DNA from: Cycas panzhihuaensis
Taxonomy: Eukaryota; Cycadophyta
NCBI GenBank assembly: GCA_023213395.1
Contig: CM041465.1
Span: 177,885,741 to 177,949,740, forward strand
Length of the DNA stretch: 64,000 bases
Direction of reading: 5' to 3'
Of the stretch, positions 34,182 through 45,599 are shown piece after piece. The first letter of the stretch is position 1; each line of letters begins with the position of its first letter. The translations under genes and the position numbers were made by a program. Below the pieces are notes generated by a model. That model ran no database searches, was not told the DNA's origin, and saw only the letters and a program-made list of their open reading frames with translations.

Positions 34182-37100
34182 TCCCCTATAATGTTTAATG
34201 TCCTTGAATCTTGATCTTGAGTCTTCATGTCTTCATCTTATATGCTAGAACCTGTAAGTTATAGTTGTAACATGTATCATATATGCAGTATGACATGTAA
34301 CCTATAAATAACATATATCCTGTAATATGTTTCCTATATCTTATATCCTGTAACCTATTTCCTATATCTTGTATGTTACAGGTGAATTCATCACACCATA
34401 GGCTCTCTTTTGAGTAAAGTTTCTGCATAAAATCATTTGTAACTTGTAAAAGACCAATAATTATATACTTATCTCTATCAAACATCAACTAATATAAACT
34501 AACATATATGAAGTTTTTTGTACATATCTTATCTCTTCACCTGTATAGTGGCTACTTTTAATCTACATTAAATTGATCATCAAATCAAGCAAAGCAATAT
34601 CTAAGTCCATATAAAATAATATCCATCTATTAAAATATATGGGTGACTAACTGTTATAATTGTTAGTTCTCTAGGAAATTGCTTCAAGTGTATGGTTAAT
34701 CATCTTTCTAAATTACTTGTAGGACCAACAAAGTTTTATCAACTAGATTATATTGATAACAAGATCATCTTGAACAATCAACTATAGGACTAGGACAAAC
34801 TACTTGGCTATGGTAAGTTAATGATAATAAGGCAAATGTGCTTAATATCTAACTCGATAATATAAATTACTTCAATGACTAGGTGATATGTATATTTGAT
34901 TAGGGGATTTTGTCATCCGTTAAACCAAATATAATGTTGTAAAGGGAGAAATGACCAGCATAGCAAGGATGTCTTATATAATTTTTTTTCAATTGAAATG
35001 GGCCTTAAAATACATGATTTTAAACCAAACTATAATAATCATCTAACATTCCTCAAAAATAATTTAGTCATCATGTTTGGAGCCATGAAAAACATTGGAA
35101 TTGACTAAATTTTTTTTGAAAATTGATATGAAATTCATCTAAAATGAAGTTTAAAGCCTTTACATCAACTTTACCATAAATTTTCATTGTCTTTTATTGT
35201 CTAAAGTAGGTTGTGTGACCACTCATTACAGCCATCTTGAAGTCTACTTTCTAATACAATAAACAACACCTGATTATGATATACAGATGATGAGATATGA
35301 AAGAAAATGTGCCAGTAACTCATGAAATAATGTGTGACCCTTAAGAAAATTGAAAACGAATCTAAAAATTCAATCAAATTTCAAATATAATTTTAAAAAA
35401 ATTAAAAAACTATTCAACCTAATTTATAAAATCTAAAGTCTACCCCCTTTGATATCAAGCCCCTGGTCATACTGGCTCTTTATATGACTACCTGCAAGTG
35501 GATTTAAAAAATTTATACAATCTAATTAAATTAAGTAAATCATGGGCAAAAATTTTTATTTGTAAATATCTCTACAAAAATTAGATCACCTGTACATTAA
35601 AAATGATTTTCTACAACAAAACTTCATCTTATAATTCATCGTGTGTGAATGAAATCATCTTGACAATGATCGATTGTGATCGATCGATGGGAAAGTGAGA
35701 TCTGAGTGTATATATCCATCATGGCTAGACATCAACTCTGTGTGTGATATCTAATTAAATAAATATTCATAAGCTATAAAATTCATCCGTGGGCATAACT
35801 TCTAAATAAATTTCTAGTGGTGTGGCTTACAACCAGGGTGAGTGGACATATTCTCTATTCTGGATGTGCACAAAATATCAAGGTCAGTAGTGGCATGATA
35901 AGGTGAGTATAAATCTATTTCACCAGCTGGTAAGAGGGCTAATTCACAAGTTCTATGGCCTATGTGTTCATATTCATAGTGGATAACATATGTATAGATC
36001 ATTTTGTTGTATCTACAACAACATGATGGTTATATGGATGGGTTATTGATCAATATGAGCTCCTGCATCTTTTCTTTTCTACAACATCTACAGACGAATA
36101 TGTAGTTGATGATCTTTAACTAGGGTTGAGTAATCTAAGCCACAAAACATCATAACACAAGTGCAAAGTGAGTAGATCATACACATAGCTTAGACGTATC
36201 TATTGACATTGGTGGTGTATGGTTGTGATTGGATTTTAGGGCTATTAGTATGATCTCCACCATACAAAGAAGGGAATGTCGATTGATTTCATATGGATGT
36301 TATCTGGATCTATGTATTATCATTCTAATTAGTTGATTATCTAATAGGTATTCATCCTACATACTGGCTTTTGAGTCTTCACCAGGTGACTCCAATCCAT
36401 ATGGAGGGTTGCCTCAATGGCCCTTCTATGGATAACTTTCCACTAACTAATATTAATAATCATGAATTTAACTCTATGACTATTTAAATAGTTGATCCAA
36501 ATACAAAATATCATTAATGCCCTTATATAATGATCAACATTATGCCCTCAATATATAATATAAATTGCCACAATTAAATTATCATGGAAGTTGTCATATG
36601 ATCAAACTATTCAACATGTAAATTTAGTATGTTGTAATAAATGTGTAATAATTCATGGTGACATTTAGTCATAACCCAGGTAGTCGTGCCCTTATATAAA
36701 GCCATTAATAAAACACAATCAAGCTCTTATATTTCATGTTTCATAAGTTGTAATAAGAATTTTCCACATACCTTTTATATTTTCATAAACTATCTATACC
36801 TATTAATATAATGTTATGTAGCTTGTAACCTGGATCATGATGTACTGATGGGTTGTCCTTATTCTGGTAGCAAATCTCATTGTGAAACACTTGCAAAAGC
36901 CTCTAGAATAGTCCATGAGTGATAGTGAATCCATTAATAGACACTTGTAAAAGCCTTCACTTATGGGCTAAATATAATATTATGTGGATGGTTGTGAATA
37001 CCTGCATACTTCTAGAATATATGTGCATAACATGCATAAATGAATGTCTAGATAAAATCAATATATAAACATACCATCGGTAGATGATGTATCTCCTATA

Positions 37101-37284
37101 TATGGCTTGACTAGCTTCATGTACTCTATAATCTATTGCGCATGTCATTGGCATATGTATATATCTGGCTCATAAAAAAACTCTTCATAAATGGCTCCTA
37201 TCATAGGCTTGATAGGCTTGAATCTAAATTAATAGGATCTTCACCTCACCATAGCAGCTTGGATGTAACATTACTCTGATACCA
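34182..37284 (-). other. Interior of element C, no coding sequence recognised
   Basis: Both strands were read for retrotransposon motifs. Only short frames of up to 87 codons are present, for example at 34225-34488 on the minus strand, which does not show a motif I can name. The sequence includes repeated cctat / tgtaac segments near 34255-34385. Confidence 0.6.
37273..37284 (-). promoter_or_regulatory. Primer-binding site of element C
   Basis: The minus strand reads TGGTATCAGAGT, eleven of twelve bases of the Met-tRNA site, immediately beside the right LTR. Confidence 0.88.
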
Positions 37285-37777
37285 TATTAAAACTATGCAT
37301 ATGTGGCTCTAATATCATGTTAAAAATAAGGTAACAAAATTGATTTGATACCATGTTAAAATATGAAGATGCAATAATATGAATTCATGAGTATGTAAAC
37401 ATAAAGCATTAACATGAATGTAAATGAAAGCAATCATCGTCAAATGTAATCATCACCACAAGACACCAAGATTTATACGTGAAAAACTCATTGTGGGAAA
37501 AACCATAGGAGAAAGTGGAGTTAAAACTTTGCTTATGATCATAAGGGTTTACATCTTTCTCCTCTTTCCTTGATCTCTCCTTTCTCAAATTCTCAAATGG
37601 TGAGTATACATATATATATCAGAAATTACATCATGAGTAGTCTATCAAATATAATGAGTTTTTACATCATCCAATAATTGGATAGCATCAATATGTATGC
37701 ATCTCACATATCTCGAAGTAGGTGAAGGGTAGGAAGTATATATGTATACCATATATATTAAACATTATGTTTTAATA
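37285..37777 (-). repeat. 5' LTR of element C (right copy)
   Basis: 493 bp, begins TATTAAAA and ends TTTTAATA. It contains two further primer-site plus TGTTAAAA modules at 37306-37325 and 37342-37361, so three such modules in a row counting the functional one. Confidence 0.9.
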
Positions 37778-37782
37778 AGAAC

Positions 37783-38150
37783 GCTAGGAGATTTTATTCT
37801 AAGCATAGACCTTTTATTAATATTAACAACAATTAAAGAATTTCATAAATAAAAACCCTAACTCTCTTCTCATTAACTCATTAAAGACTTATCCCACCTT
37901 TTTATATATACTGTTACATAAAAATATATAGACACAAATTTTTAATATATTGCTTTACTGTTTTACAATAGAGTGGGCATCAACCATCGATCAAAAAAAC
38001 CCCCATAAGAATCCTAAAAAATTTTCTCGAGTGCTCCTGCCCCCAAACCCCCCAATCAAGGGCCTTACAACAAGATTTTGGACACCACTAAGGGGTTCAA
38101 GTATAATTCCTATACCTATATAACACTTACAAAATGTTCAACATATACAA
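37783..38150 (-). repeat. Copia D 3' LTR, second fragment
   Basis: Continues the LTR from 29355 and aligns with 42358-42752. It lacks a stretch of about 30 bp (a GGGGG..CCCCC hairpin) present in the right copy near 42625-42657. A minus-strand purine tract (gtgggga, 38153-38160) follows. Confidence 0.85.
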
Positions 38151-38299
38151 CAATCCCCACTTATTGAACACTTTATAAAAATCCTACATATATAACTATT
38201 GAATTCCAAAATCATGAACACCCATCACCTTTCTATATCATCTAAATTTTTTTGTGCTAACAATCTTGGTTAATGAGTCTACAACATTTTCCTATGTAA

Positions 38300-38940
38300 T
38301 AATCTTCTACAAGTCCACCTTGTGGTACTAAACCATTTATCTTATAAAATAGAATTGCACATTAATATACTTTAACCGAGTATGAAATATGGGATTCTAC
38401 ACTAGGTAGATTATACTTTAACTATAACAATCTATCCTTATAATATCATGCTTGAAGCTAACATTTATGCATAATTTTTATAACCAAACTACTTCGTTAC
38501 ATGCATGAGTAACTGCCATATACTCTATTTTTATACTAGAAAGCACCAAAACTTATTGTACTTTGTACATCCAGCTGACTATACCACTATAAAGGGTAAA
38601 AACATACCTACTTATAAATCTTCTGCTATTAAGATCTCTAGCACAACCAACATTGATCCTCTCAAGTTCACTATTTTACTCTCTATAGGATCTCCTTAGT
38701 AGCAAATTCCATAGTTTAATATACCCCTCAAATACCTGAAAATCCTTTTTATAGACACCCAATGCTTTCTGCTTGGATTTGATATATACCTGCTGACTAC
38801 TCCCACTATATAGGTAATGCCTAGTTAAGTGTAAATTATTATATACATCAAACTAGTAATTGCACTAGCATAAGGGACAAATGCCATGTCTTCAACTTCA
38901 TGGTGAGTCTTTAGGTATTACTTAACTAATAATTTTGAAC
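38300..38940 (-). pseudogene. pol: Copia D RNase H
   Basis: Minus-strand reading near 38750-38700 gives Lys-Arg-Ile-Phe-Arg-Tyr-Leu-Arg-Gly and Asn-Tyr-Gly-Ile-Cys-Tyr, the start of the copia RNase H region. The catalytic residues further on cannot be read safely because of stops. Confidence 0.65.
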
Positions 38941-39720
38941 CAATAAGAAGAGGAATATTTACTAGTTTACTATCATATAAATTGAACTACTACAATATCA
39001 TCTCAATGCACCGCCTCTGGTTAAGTCAAATCTTCATATTTCTCCCATCTCTTTTTAATCTCAATGACCAAAATAAAATGTGCAACACTAAGATCCTTTA
39101 TCTCAAAATGAGTTGCCACATATCCTTTCACAAGTCAATTTATTTCTTTACTACTATTAACTAAAAATATATCATCAATGTATAAAGCTAGAATAATAAA
39201 GTGATTACCAACCTATGTATAATAGATATAATGATTTACTTTAGTATGCACAAAGTGATCTACGAACCTAAGTGAATCAAACTTCTGATACCATATCCTT
39301 GGTGATTGTTTCAATCCATATAATGACTTCTTTAAACTACACATAATATTTTCCTTCCTTGTAACTTTAAAACCTTTAGGTTGTAATATATAAATTTTTT
39401 TCTCAAGGTCCTCATGAAGAAATGCAATCTTTACATCCATTTGATCCACCTCAAGGTCATAGGCAACTACTACAACCAACAAAAATCTGATTGAACCTAC
39501 CTTTGCAATAAGAGAAAATATATTATTAAAATATATTCCCTTAACCTAGGAATAGCCCTTTGCCACCAAGTAGGCCTTGTACTTTTTCATAGTTTTATCT
39601 ACCTACAATTTCTTCTTAAAGATCTATTTATTATTAATAGGTTTCCTACCATTAAGTAGATCTACCAAATACCATATATTATTTTTGTCCAAGGCCATCA
39701 TTTCTTCTTCCATAGCCTTC
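38941..39720 (-). pseudogene. pol: Copia D reverse transcriptase
   Basis: The minus strand contains Gln-Met-Asp-Val-Lys-x-Ala-Phe-Leu (catalytic Asp kept), Gln-Pro-Lys-Gly-Phe, and Lys-Lys-Ser-Leu-Tyr-Gly-Leu-Lys-Gln-Ser-Pro-Arg at 39213-39482. After one stop a Tyr-Ile-Asp-Asp box follows near 39170, so the RT active site looks intact. Frames upstream are broken. Confidence 0.8.
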
Positions 39721-40058
39721 ATCTAGAGTTGGCTTTTTTTTTACTCTAGAACCTCTTGAACAATATCTAGATCATTATTTGTAGCATGTAAAATGAAACA
39801 GGAGTGACAAAAGTCTTCAAGCATATACTTGTCAGGTTTTCTTCTCTCACAAGTTAATCTCCTCAAGATGTGGGGTTCTTAAGGTTAGGGTACCTCCATA
39901 ACTAGTCCTTTCTCTTTAGCTAACTTATATTCTAATATAAAATCTTCATCCCTTACCTCAAACTATACCTTCTTAGAGTCTTCCTCCTTTGGTTCTTCAT
40001 CCCACTTTAAAGACTTGAACTCCTCTTTAAAGACAACATCATAATTATATACAACTTT

Positions 40059-40950
40059 TTATGTTTTAGTATTATAAATCTTGTATCCTTTAACACCATC
40101 ACCATAGTCAATGACAATAGTCTTTTGTGCTTTGAAATCAAGCTTAGTCTTATATAGACTAGAAACATGCATAAAAGCTTCACAACTGAAAACTCTAATA
40201 TGACCAAGAGATGGCTTCTTACCAGACAATACTTCTTCAGGTGTTCTATACATTAAGGCAGTTATTGATAATTTATTTATCAAGTAGCTTACAATCATCA
40301 TAACCTCAACCTAAAATTTCTTCTCTAAACTAGCAATACTGAGTATACTCCTCGATCTCTTTAATATGATTCTATTCATCCTTTTAGTAACTATATTCTA
40401 TTATGGCACATAGGGAGTTGTCTTTTTCCTTACTATTATATACTACTTACAAAACTTGTCAAACTCCTTTGAGCAAAATTTACCTCTATTATCAGTGCTC
40501 AATACCTTAATCTACTTGTCACTCTGATTCTCAGCCAAGGCCTTGAATTCTTTGAATTTACTAAAAACCTTAAATTTTTGTCTAAGAAAGTATAAGTATA
40601 TCTTTCTTGAGAAATCATTTATGAATGAAACAAAGTATTTAGACCCACCCAATGAGGGTATATCAATAGGTCCAAAAATATTATCATGTACGAGTTATAG
40701 AATACCATTTGCTCTCTTTAAGCTTAAAGGAAAACTAACATAATTATATTTGTCATCCACATAATGCTCACAAAAATTAAAATCAAATAAGCTATTAATT
40801 CTTGAGATGTCTTCTACCATACCTTTAGAGAATAAATCATGGAGGCCTTTCTCTCCAATGTGGGCTAATCTCTGATGCCATAGTATAGTTTTACTAATAA
40901 ATGATACTTAGGTCATATATATATTATTACTACTTCCTGTAATAGCCATA
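40059..40950 (-). pseudogene. pol: Copia D integrase
   Basis: The pre-integrase region at about 40900-40760 reads Leu-Trp-His-Gln-Arg-Leu-Ala-His-Ile. The first catalytic Asp is Asn (codon 40680-40682), the second is kept (Thr-Asp-Asn near 40495) and the Glu is Lys (codon 40383-40385). The C-terminal part (40059-40301) is open and typical: Thr-Pro-Glu-Glu-Val-Leu-Ser-Gly, Leu-Gly-His-Ile-Arg-Val-Phe, and Gly-Asp-Gly-Val-Lys-Gly-Tyr. Confidence 0.83.
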
Positions 40951-41214
40951 CTACAATTTCTAACACGTATTATACTTGCATCAAGTTTACAAATCATTCT
41001 AAATTAGACCTCTCTTACTAACACCAATACTCCTTGAACTATTTTGTAACTATCTTTATTAAAAATCACTTATATTCTTGCATTAGCTAGTTGACTAGCA
41101 AATAATAGACTTATAACTAAACTAGGAATATGACTCACATCAAGGATAATTTTAATCCTTCTATCCCCAAATCAAACCTTCAACCTTCCACAACCCATAA
41201 TTTTATATGAGTAA

Positions 41215-42171
41215 TGATCCCTAAGGAATACTTCACCTCCAACAATACCTTTATATTTATAAAATCACTCCCTATGGGGAGTAACATGAAGTAAGGCACT
41301 AAAGTCAATTAATCAAGACTCAACATTTGATAACTTACCTGAGGTTACCAAATAAACATTTCCATCAACTTTATTATAGGTTTTTGATACTGTGGAAGAA
41401 GTAGCTTTGGATGACTTTTCCTTGTCAACCTTAGCTTAATATTGGTTGTTCAAATATCCAGCCTTCCCATTTCTCTAGCATACCAAAGGTCCTCTACCTA
41501 TAGATTTAGATTTCCCTCTAGATTTTAGCTATCTATTCTTAGGTCTTTATTGGTTATGATCTAATGTTTAATCTCTCACTAATAAAACTTCTTTTGAATG
41601 ATTCTTAGAAGATTTTTTCCTTATTTCTTCTAATAGTATGTTGACAATAACAACGTCAAATTTCAGGGTGCTAGTAGTTGTGTTATTAATCATCATCATA
41701 AGATTATCCTAGGAATTTAAAAGTGAACATAATAGGATAATACACTTATCTTCCTCAAATATTATTATCCTAGCTAAAATAAGTTGGCTTACCATAGTGT
41801 TAAATATACTGAGATGATATATAACTACACTTCCATCACTTATTCTAAGTGAATACAACTTTTTCTTAAAGAGATAAATTATTAACTAAGGACTTAGTTT
41901 GATATACAACCTCTAACTTATTCCATAAATCTTTAGTTATAAACTTTGTGGCAACATTTAACAACACCATGTTTAAAATTTATAACTTTATCGAATTGAT
42001 TACTTTTCAATCAAGATTCTTATAATCTTCATCAGCCATATTTGCAAGCTTTGTTTCTACTATAACGATCCATTAATCCTTCTTGATGAGGATATCTTCT
42101 ATCTTTAACTTCTACAACTTAAAGTTTTAGCCATTAAACTTTTTTATCTCCATCTTCATAGTGCTTGCCAT
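41215..42171 (-). pseudogene. gag: Copia D gag and protease
   Basis: Gag begins at the minus-strand ATG at 42171. It shows Met-Lys-Met-Glu-Ile-Lys-Lys-Phe-Asn-Gly, Asp-Ile-Leu-Ile-Lys-Lys-Asp, Asp-Leu-Trp-Asn-Lys-Leu and Lys-Ser-Leu-Val-Asn-Asn-Leu, all typical of the copia UBN2 region. A degraded zinc knuckle lies near 41490-41440. The protease remnant near 41330-41280 keeps an Asp followed by a Ser-Ala..His-Val-Thr-Pro segment. Stops at conserved Trp or Gln positions break it. Confidence 0.75.
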
Positions 42172-42243
42172 GATCTTTGTACTTAAACTCACTAAACAAG
42201 GCTTCCACTTGCTAAATGACTTCTCATAGAATTAGAACCCTTA

Positions 42244-42255
42244 ATTTTGATAGTA
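42244..42255 (-). promoter_or_regulatory. Decayed primer-binding site of copia D
   Basis: The minus strand reads TACTATCAAAAT, a degraded form of TGGTATCAGAGC, directly beside the right LTR. Confidence 0.5.
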
Positions 42256-42752
42256 AATAAAAATAAAATTTAACTATAAAATCAATGTATTAAAAAAACT
42301 TTAAACCATATAAAAAATAAATAATATAAATAAACTAAGCATACAACAAAGAATACTACGAGATTCTAGTCTAAGTATAGACTTTTTATTAATCTAAACA
42401 ACAACTAAAGAATTATAGAGATGAAAATCCTAACGCTCTTCTCATCAATTCATTAAAGACTTATCCCACCTTTTTGCATGTATCATTATATAAAAATATA
42501 TATACATGAATTTATAAGATATTGCCTTATGGTTTTATAATACAATAGGCATAAACCATAGTCAAAAAAGACCCCAATAAGACACATAAAACTTTTCTGA
42601 GGGGCTCTTACCCATGAACCCCCACTTAGGGGGCTATTAGCCCCCAAATATCCCTAGTCAAGGGGCCTACAATAAACCCCTAAACCCCACTAAGGGGTTT
42701 GAGTGTAATACCTATACCTATATAACACTTACAAAGTATTCAACATATCTAA
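42256..42752 (-). repeat. 5' LTR of copia D (right copy)
   Basis: Pairs with 29257-29355 plus 37783-38150. It contains a near-perfect hairpin (ggggg cta..tag ccccc) near 42628-42645 that the other LTR lacks. Confidence 0.85.
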
Positions 42753-42757
42753 TAGTG

Positions 42758-44100
42758 GTGTTGAATTTTAATATGCTTCGTACATGCATGAAACTTTAGA
42801 TTCTTTAATAGATGAATAATGTTCTAGTTATTAACTAAAATAACTAGGGTGCTATAAAATATACCAAGGATATCTAAAAGCCCTTACAACTATATAGTTT
42901 CTCTTGCATCAATAATAAGAACTTAATACTCTATGTCTGTAGAAGATAATGCTACTATCTATTCTTTCTTTGACTACCATAATACAAATCCATTACTAAT
43001 ATGAAATGCATATCCAGTAATGGATTTTTTTATCATCAAAGTATTCTCCCCAATTTATATTAGTATAGCCATGCAACTTTATATATCCATCATGAAGGTA
43101 CTCCAAACTAAGATTAAGGGTCCCTTTCAAATATCTCAAAATTTGCTTTGCTATAACCCAACATGAGTCCTATGGATTTTTCATATAATGAAAGACTTAT
43201 TTGATAATATACATAATATATGGCTTAATATAAGTCAAATAGATTAAACTCCCTATTAGTTGTCTGTATAATTCTTTATCTATAATAGCTTATTTCATAT
43301 CATTTAAGAGCTTTATGCTTTTGGCATATGGTATTCGAATAGGTTTACAATCCTCTATCTTAAATTTTTCAAATAAGTACTTTATATATTTTGCATGTAA
43401 CACTAAAATCCTATCTTCCATCTACCTTAGCTAAATGCCTAAGAGCCTTGAGATTTGTCACATCAAAAGTTACTCCCAAATTAAATTTCACTTATATAAT
43501 AGTCATATGATAATTACTAGTGATGATCAAATCATTAATGTATAACACAATAGCTATTATTAAAATTCCTTTGCTTTTAATATATAAATTTAGCTTTAGA
43601 TCTGAAATAAAAAATCCTTTTTCTTTCAATTTAGTATCAATCTTTATATATCAAGTATGTGGTGCTTGTTTTAAGCTATATATTGAATTTTTAAATTAGC
43701 ATATATGATTCTCTTAATATTCCTTAATGAAACCAAGAGGTTATGCTATGTATATCTCCTCTTTCAACTCTCTATTAAGGAATGATAATTTTACATCTAA
43801 TTGGTATAGCTCCTAACTATATTTAGCTACCAGTAAAAAGACTAAACAGACCATCATCACTTTAGAGGCTAGTACAAATATCTCCTCATAATTGATCCCT
43901 TCTTTTTATTTAAATCCTTGGGTAATAAGTCTTGCCTTATACTTATTTACCTCTCCATCAAACTAGAACTTAGTCTTGTAGACTTACTTGCGACCATCAA
44001 GGTTTTTCTTAGGAGGTAGAGGGACCAATTCCTATGTTACATGTTTTATATGAGAACCAAATTCCTCCTCCATAGCAGCTTTCTAACAAAGATTAGCTTT
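42758..44100 (-). pseudogene. pol: Copia E RNase H (N-terminal part) and reverse transcriptase
   Basis: On the minus strand RT starts near 44010 with Val-Tyr-Lys-Thr-Lys-Phe, a Gly-Glu-Val-Asn-Lys-Tyr-Lys-Ala-Arg-Leu segment, and has its active site near 43545, where Tyr-Ile-Asn-Asp replaces Tyr-x-Asp-Asp (first Asp to Asn). RNase H follows toward 42760, heavily broken, and is severed by D at 42753; its end is at 29019-29256. Confidence 0.72.
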
Positions 44101-44479
44101 CACTTAATCATACAAAGCTTGGTCTTAAGAGTTTGTGGTATTTACCACCAAAGTCTGCTTAGCATGTTAACTTCTTATTCTTCATTCATTTGTAAGATCT
44201 TGTAATATCATACCAAAATCTTGAATAGTCTTCTTAACCCATAATAACATAGAAACACCTAGCATTGTAAGTGCCTTCACACATGTCTACTCTTGATTAT
44301 TACCTTCTCAACTTGATCCTTCTTTTATCTAATGCATAGTGCCTAGTTCATCACCTCTATAGCTAATGAAGCACTAATAGAAAATGGAAGTAGTTGGGGA
44401 TAAAAGGATTCTTTAGACAATGTCTTTTCAACATGATATATCATAAATTTATCAAATTTTGCATCCCAACTAATCACAA

Positions 44480-45560
44480 GTTTTCTTCCCTTATTGGATC
44501 CCATAATCTATAAGCTTTATTTTGATCAGTATACCCTATAAATATATACTTCAAACTCTTGTGATCTAATTTATTGTAATTTTCATCTGGGATATATGCA
44601 TATACAATACACCCAAAGTTTTTCAAATGGTCAATAATAGGTTTAAGATCAGTCTATTTTTCTTCAAGGATCATACCATAAACTACTTTTATCGATATCC
44701 TATTTAGAATATAAACAATAGTCCCAACAAATTTTGCCTAAATTTTAGGTGGCAAGTTCTTCTCATACACCATACACCTTGTCATTTCCATTATGGTATG
44801 GTTCTTTCTTTCAACAACACCATTTTGTTATGGGATATATGGGACTATGAATTCTCACTTTATACTATAATTTAGATAGAACTGATTGAAAGTATTATCA
44901 TCGTATTCCTTGTTATTCTCACTTTTTAGAATTGTTATTTTCTTTTCACATTCATTCTCGAAAAATACCTTCTATTTACGAAAGTGGTTAGATACTTTAG
45001 ACTTATGTTTCAAGAAATACACCTAGGCCTTCCTAATATAATCATCTACAAACACTAAAGTATAATAAGATCTAGATATAAAAGGGTTTGAGAGAGGACC
45101 CATCACATTAGAATGCATGAGCTCCATCTTCTCCTTGGCTCTCCAAGCATAATCCTGAGCAAAAGGATAGTGACGATGCTTCTCATATGTGCATCCTTCA
45201 TATACACCTTCTAAACAAGAAACATAGGGTATTCTTTCCATCATTTTTAATTGATTCATAAGTATTATGCTTTTATAAGGAATGTGTCTAAGACATTAAT
45301 ACCAAAGTTTACTCACATCATTAGCACTAGCTATAAAGGCATAAGAACTATTCTAGGATTGAAATCTCTTAAATACCCAAAAATCATCCCTTACTTTTCT
45401 AGTAGCAATGATAAAAAAATTTCTTAAAATCCTTAATTGGGCATCTATCTTTATAGAGTTCAACCTTCATACCTTATTTGTAGATTTCTCAAGCTAACAA
45501 AAGTTTTATCTTCAACTTGGGTGCATAATACATACCCTTAAATTTTCCTCCTACAAGAGA
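44480..45560 (-). pseudogene. pol: Copia E integrase
   Basis: The open part 45023-45259 carries Cys-x-Gly-Cys, Arg-Ala-Lys-Glu-Lys-Met-Glu-Leu-Met-His-Ser-Asn-Val-Met-Gly-Pro and Phe-Val-Asp-Asp-Tyr. The first catalytic Asp is Asn (codon 45107-45109). The Glu is kept (Asn-Gly-Val-Val-Glu-Arg-Lys-Asn near 44835). The C-terminal Gly-Tyr segment near 44520 is readable in pieces. Confidence 0.83.
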
Positions 45561-45599
45561 AATGTTGCCAAAACATTCAACCAACAATATGCTCACATC

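Larger units (their letters stand above)
33689..37777 (-). mobile_element. LTR element C, large and non-coding (LARD-like), nested in D
   Basis: Two LTRs of exactly 493 bp (33689-34181, 37285-37777) with exact AGAAC duplications (33684-33688, 37778-37782) in the D LTR. A perfect minus-strand primer site abuts the right LTR and a purine tract abuts the left LTR, so it is on the minus strand. The 3.1-kb interior shows no gag or pol motif that I can read. It probably depended on another element for its proteins. The LTRs differ at about 78 of 493 positions by eye. Confidence 0.9.
29257..42752 (-). mobile_element. Ty1/copia retrotransposon D, nested in E
   Basis: Exact 5-bp duplications TAGTG at 29252-29256 and 42753-42757 inside E's RNase H. 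The right LTR is 42256-42752. The left LTR is split into 29257-29355 and 37783-38150 by C and the LINE. The internal region 38151-42255 carries a decayed copia polyprotein on the minus strand. LTR termini are uncertain by one or two bases because they are not the canonical TG..CA. Confidence 0.88.

Noticed and set aside
33689-37777. Direct repeats first read as two unrelated solo LTRs with the end at the TGTTAAAA modules (33758 and 37354)
   Set aside because: Those ends give no matching duplication. Moving the boundary to TATTAAAA gives two 493-bp copies, an adjacent primer site and an exact AGAAC duplication.
29255-42759. Alternative duplication GTAGT/GTGGT for copia D
   Set aside because: It has a mismatch, and the joined RNase H reading is one codon short of the usual motif. 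TAGTG is exact and restores the normal spacing.
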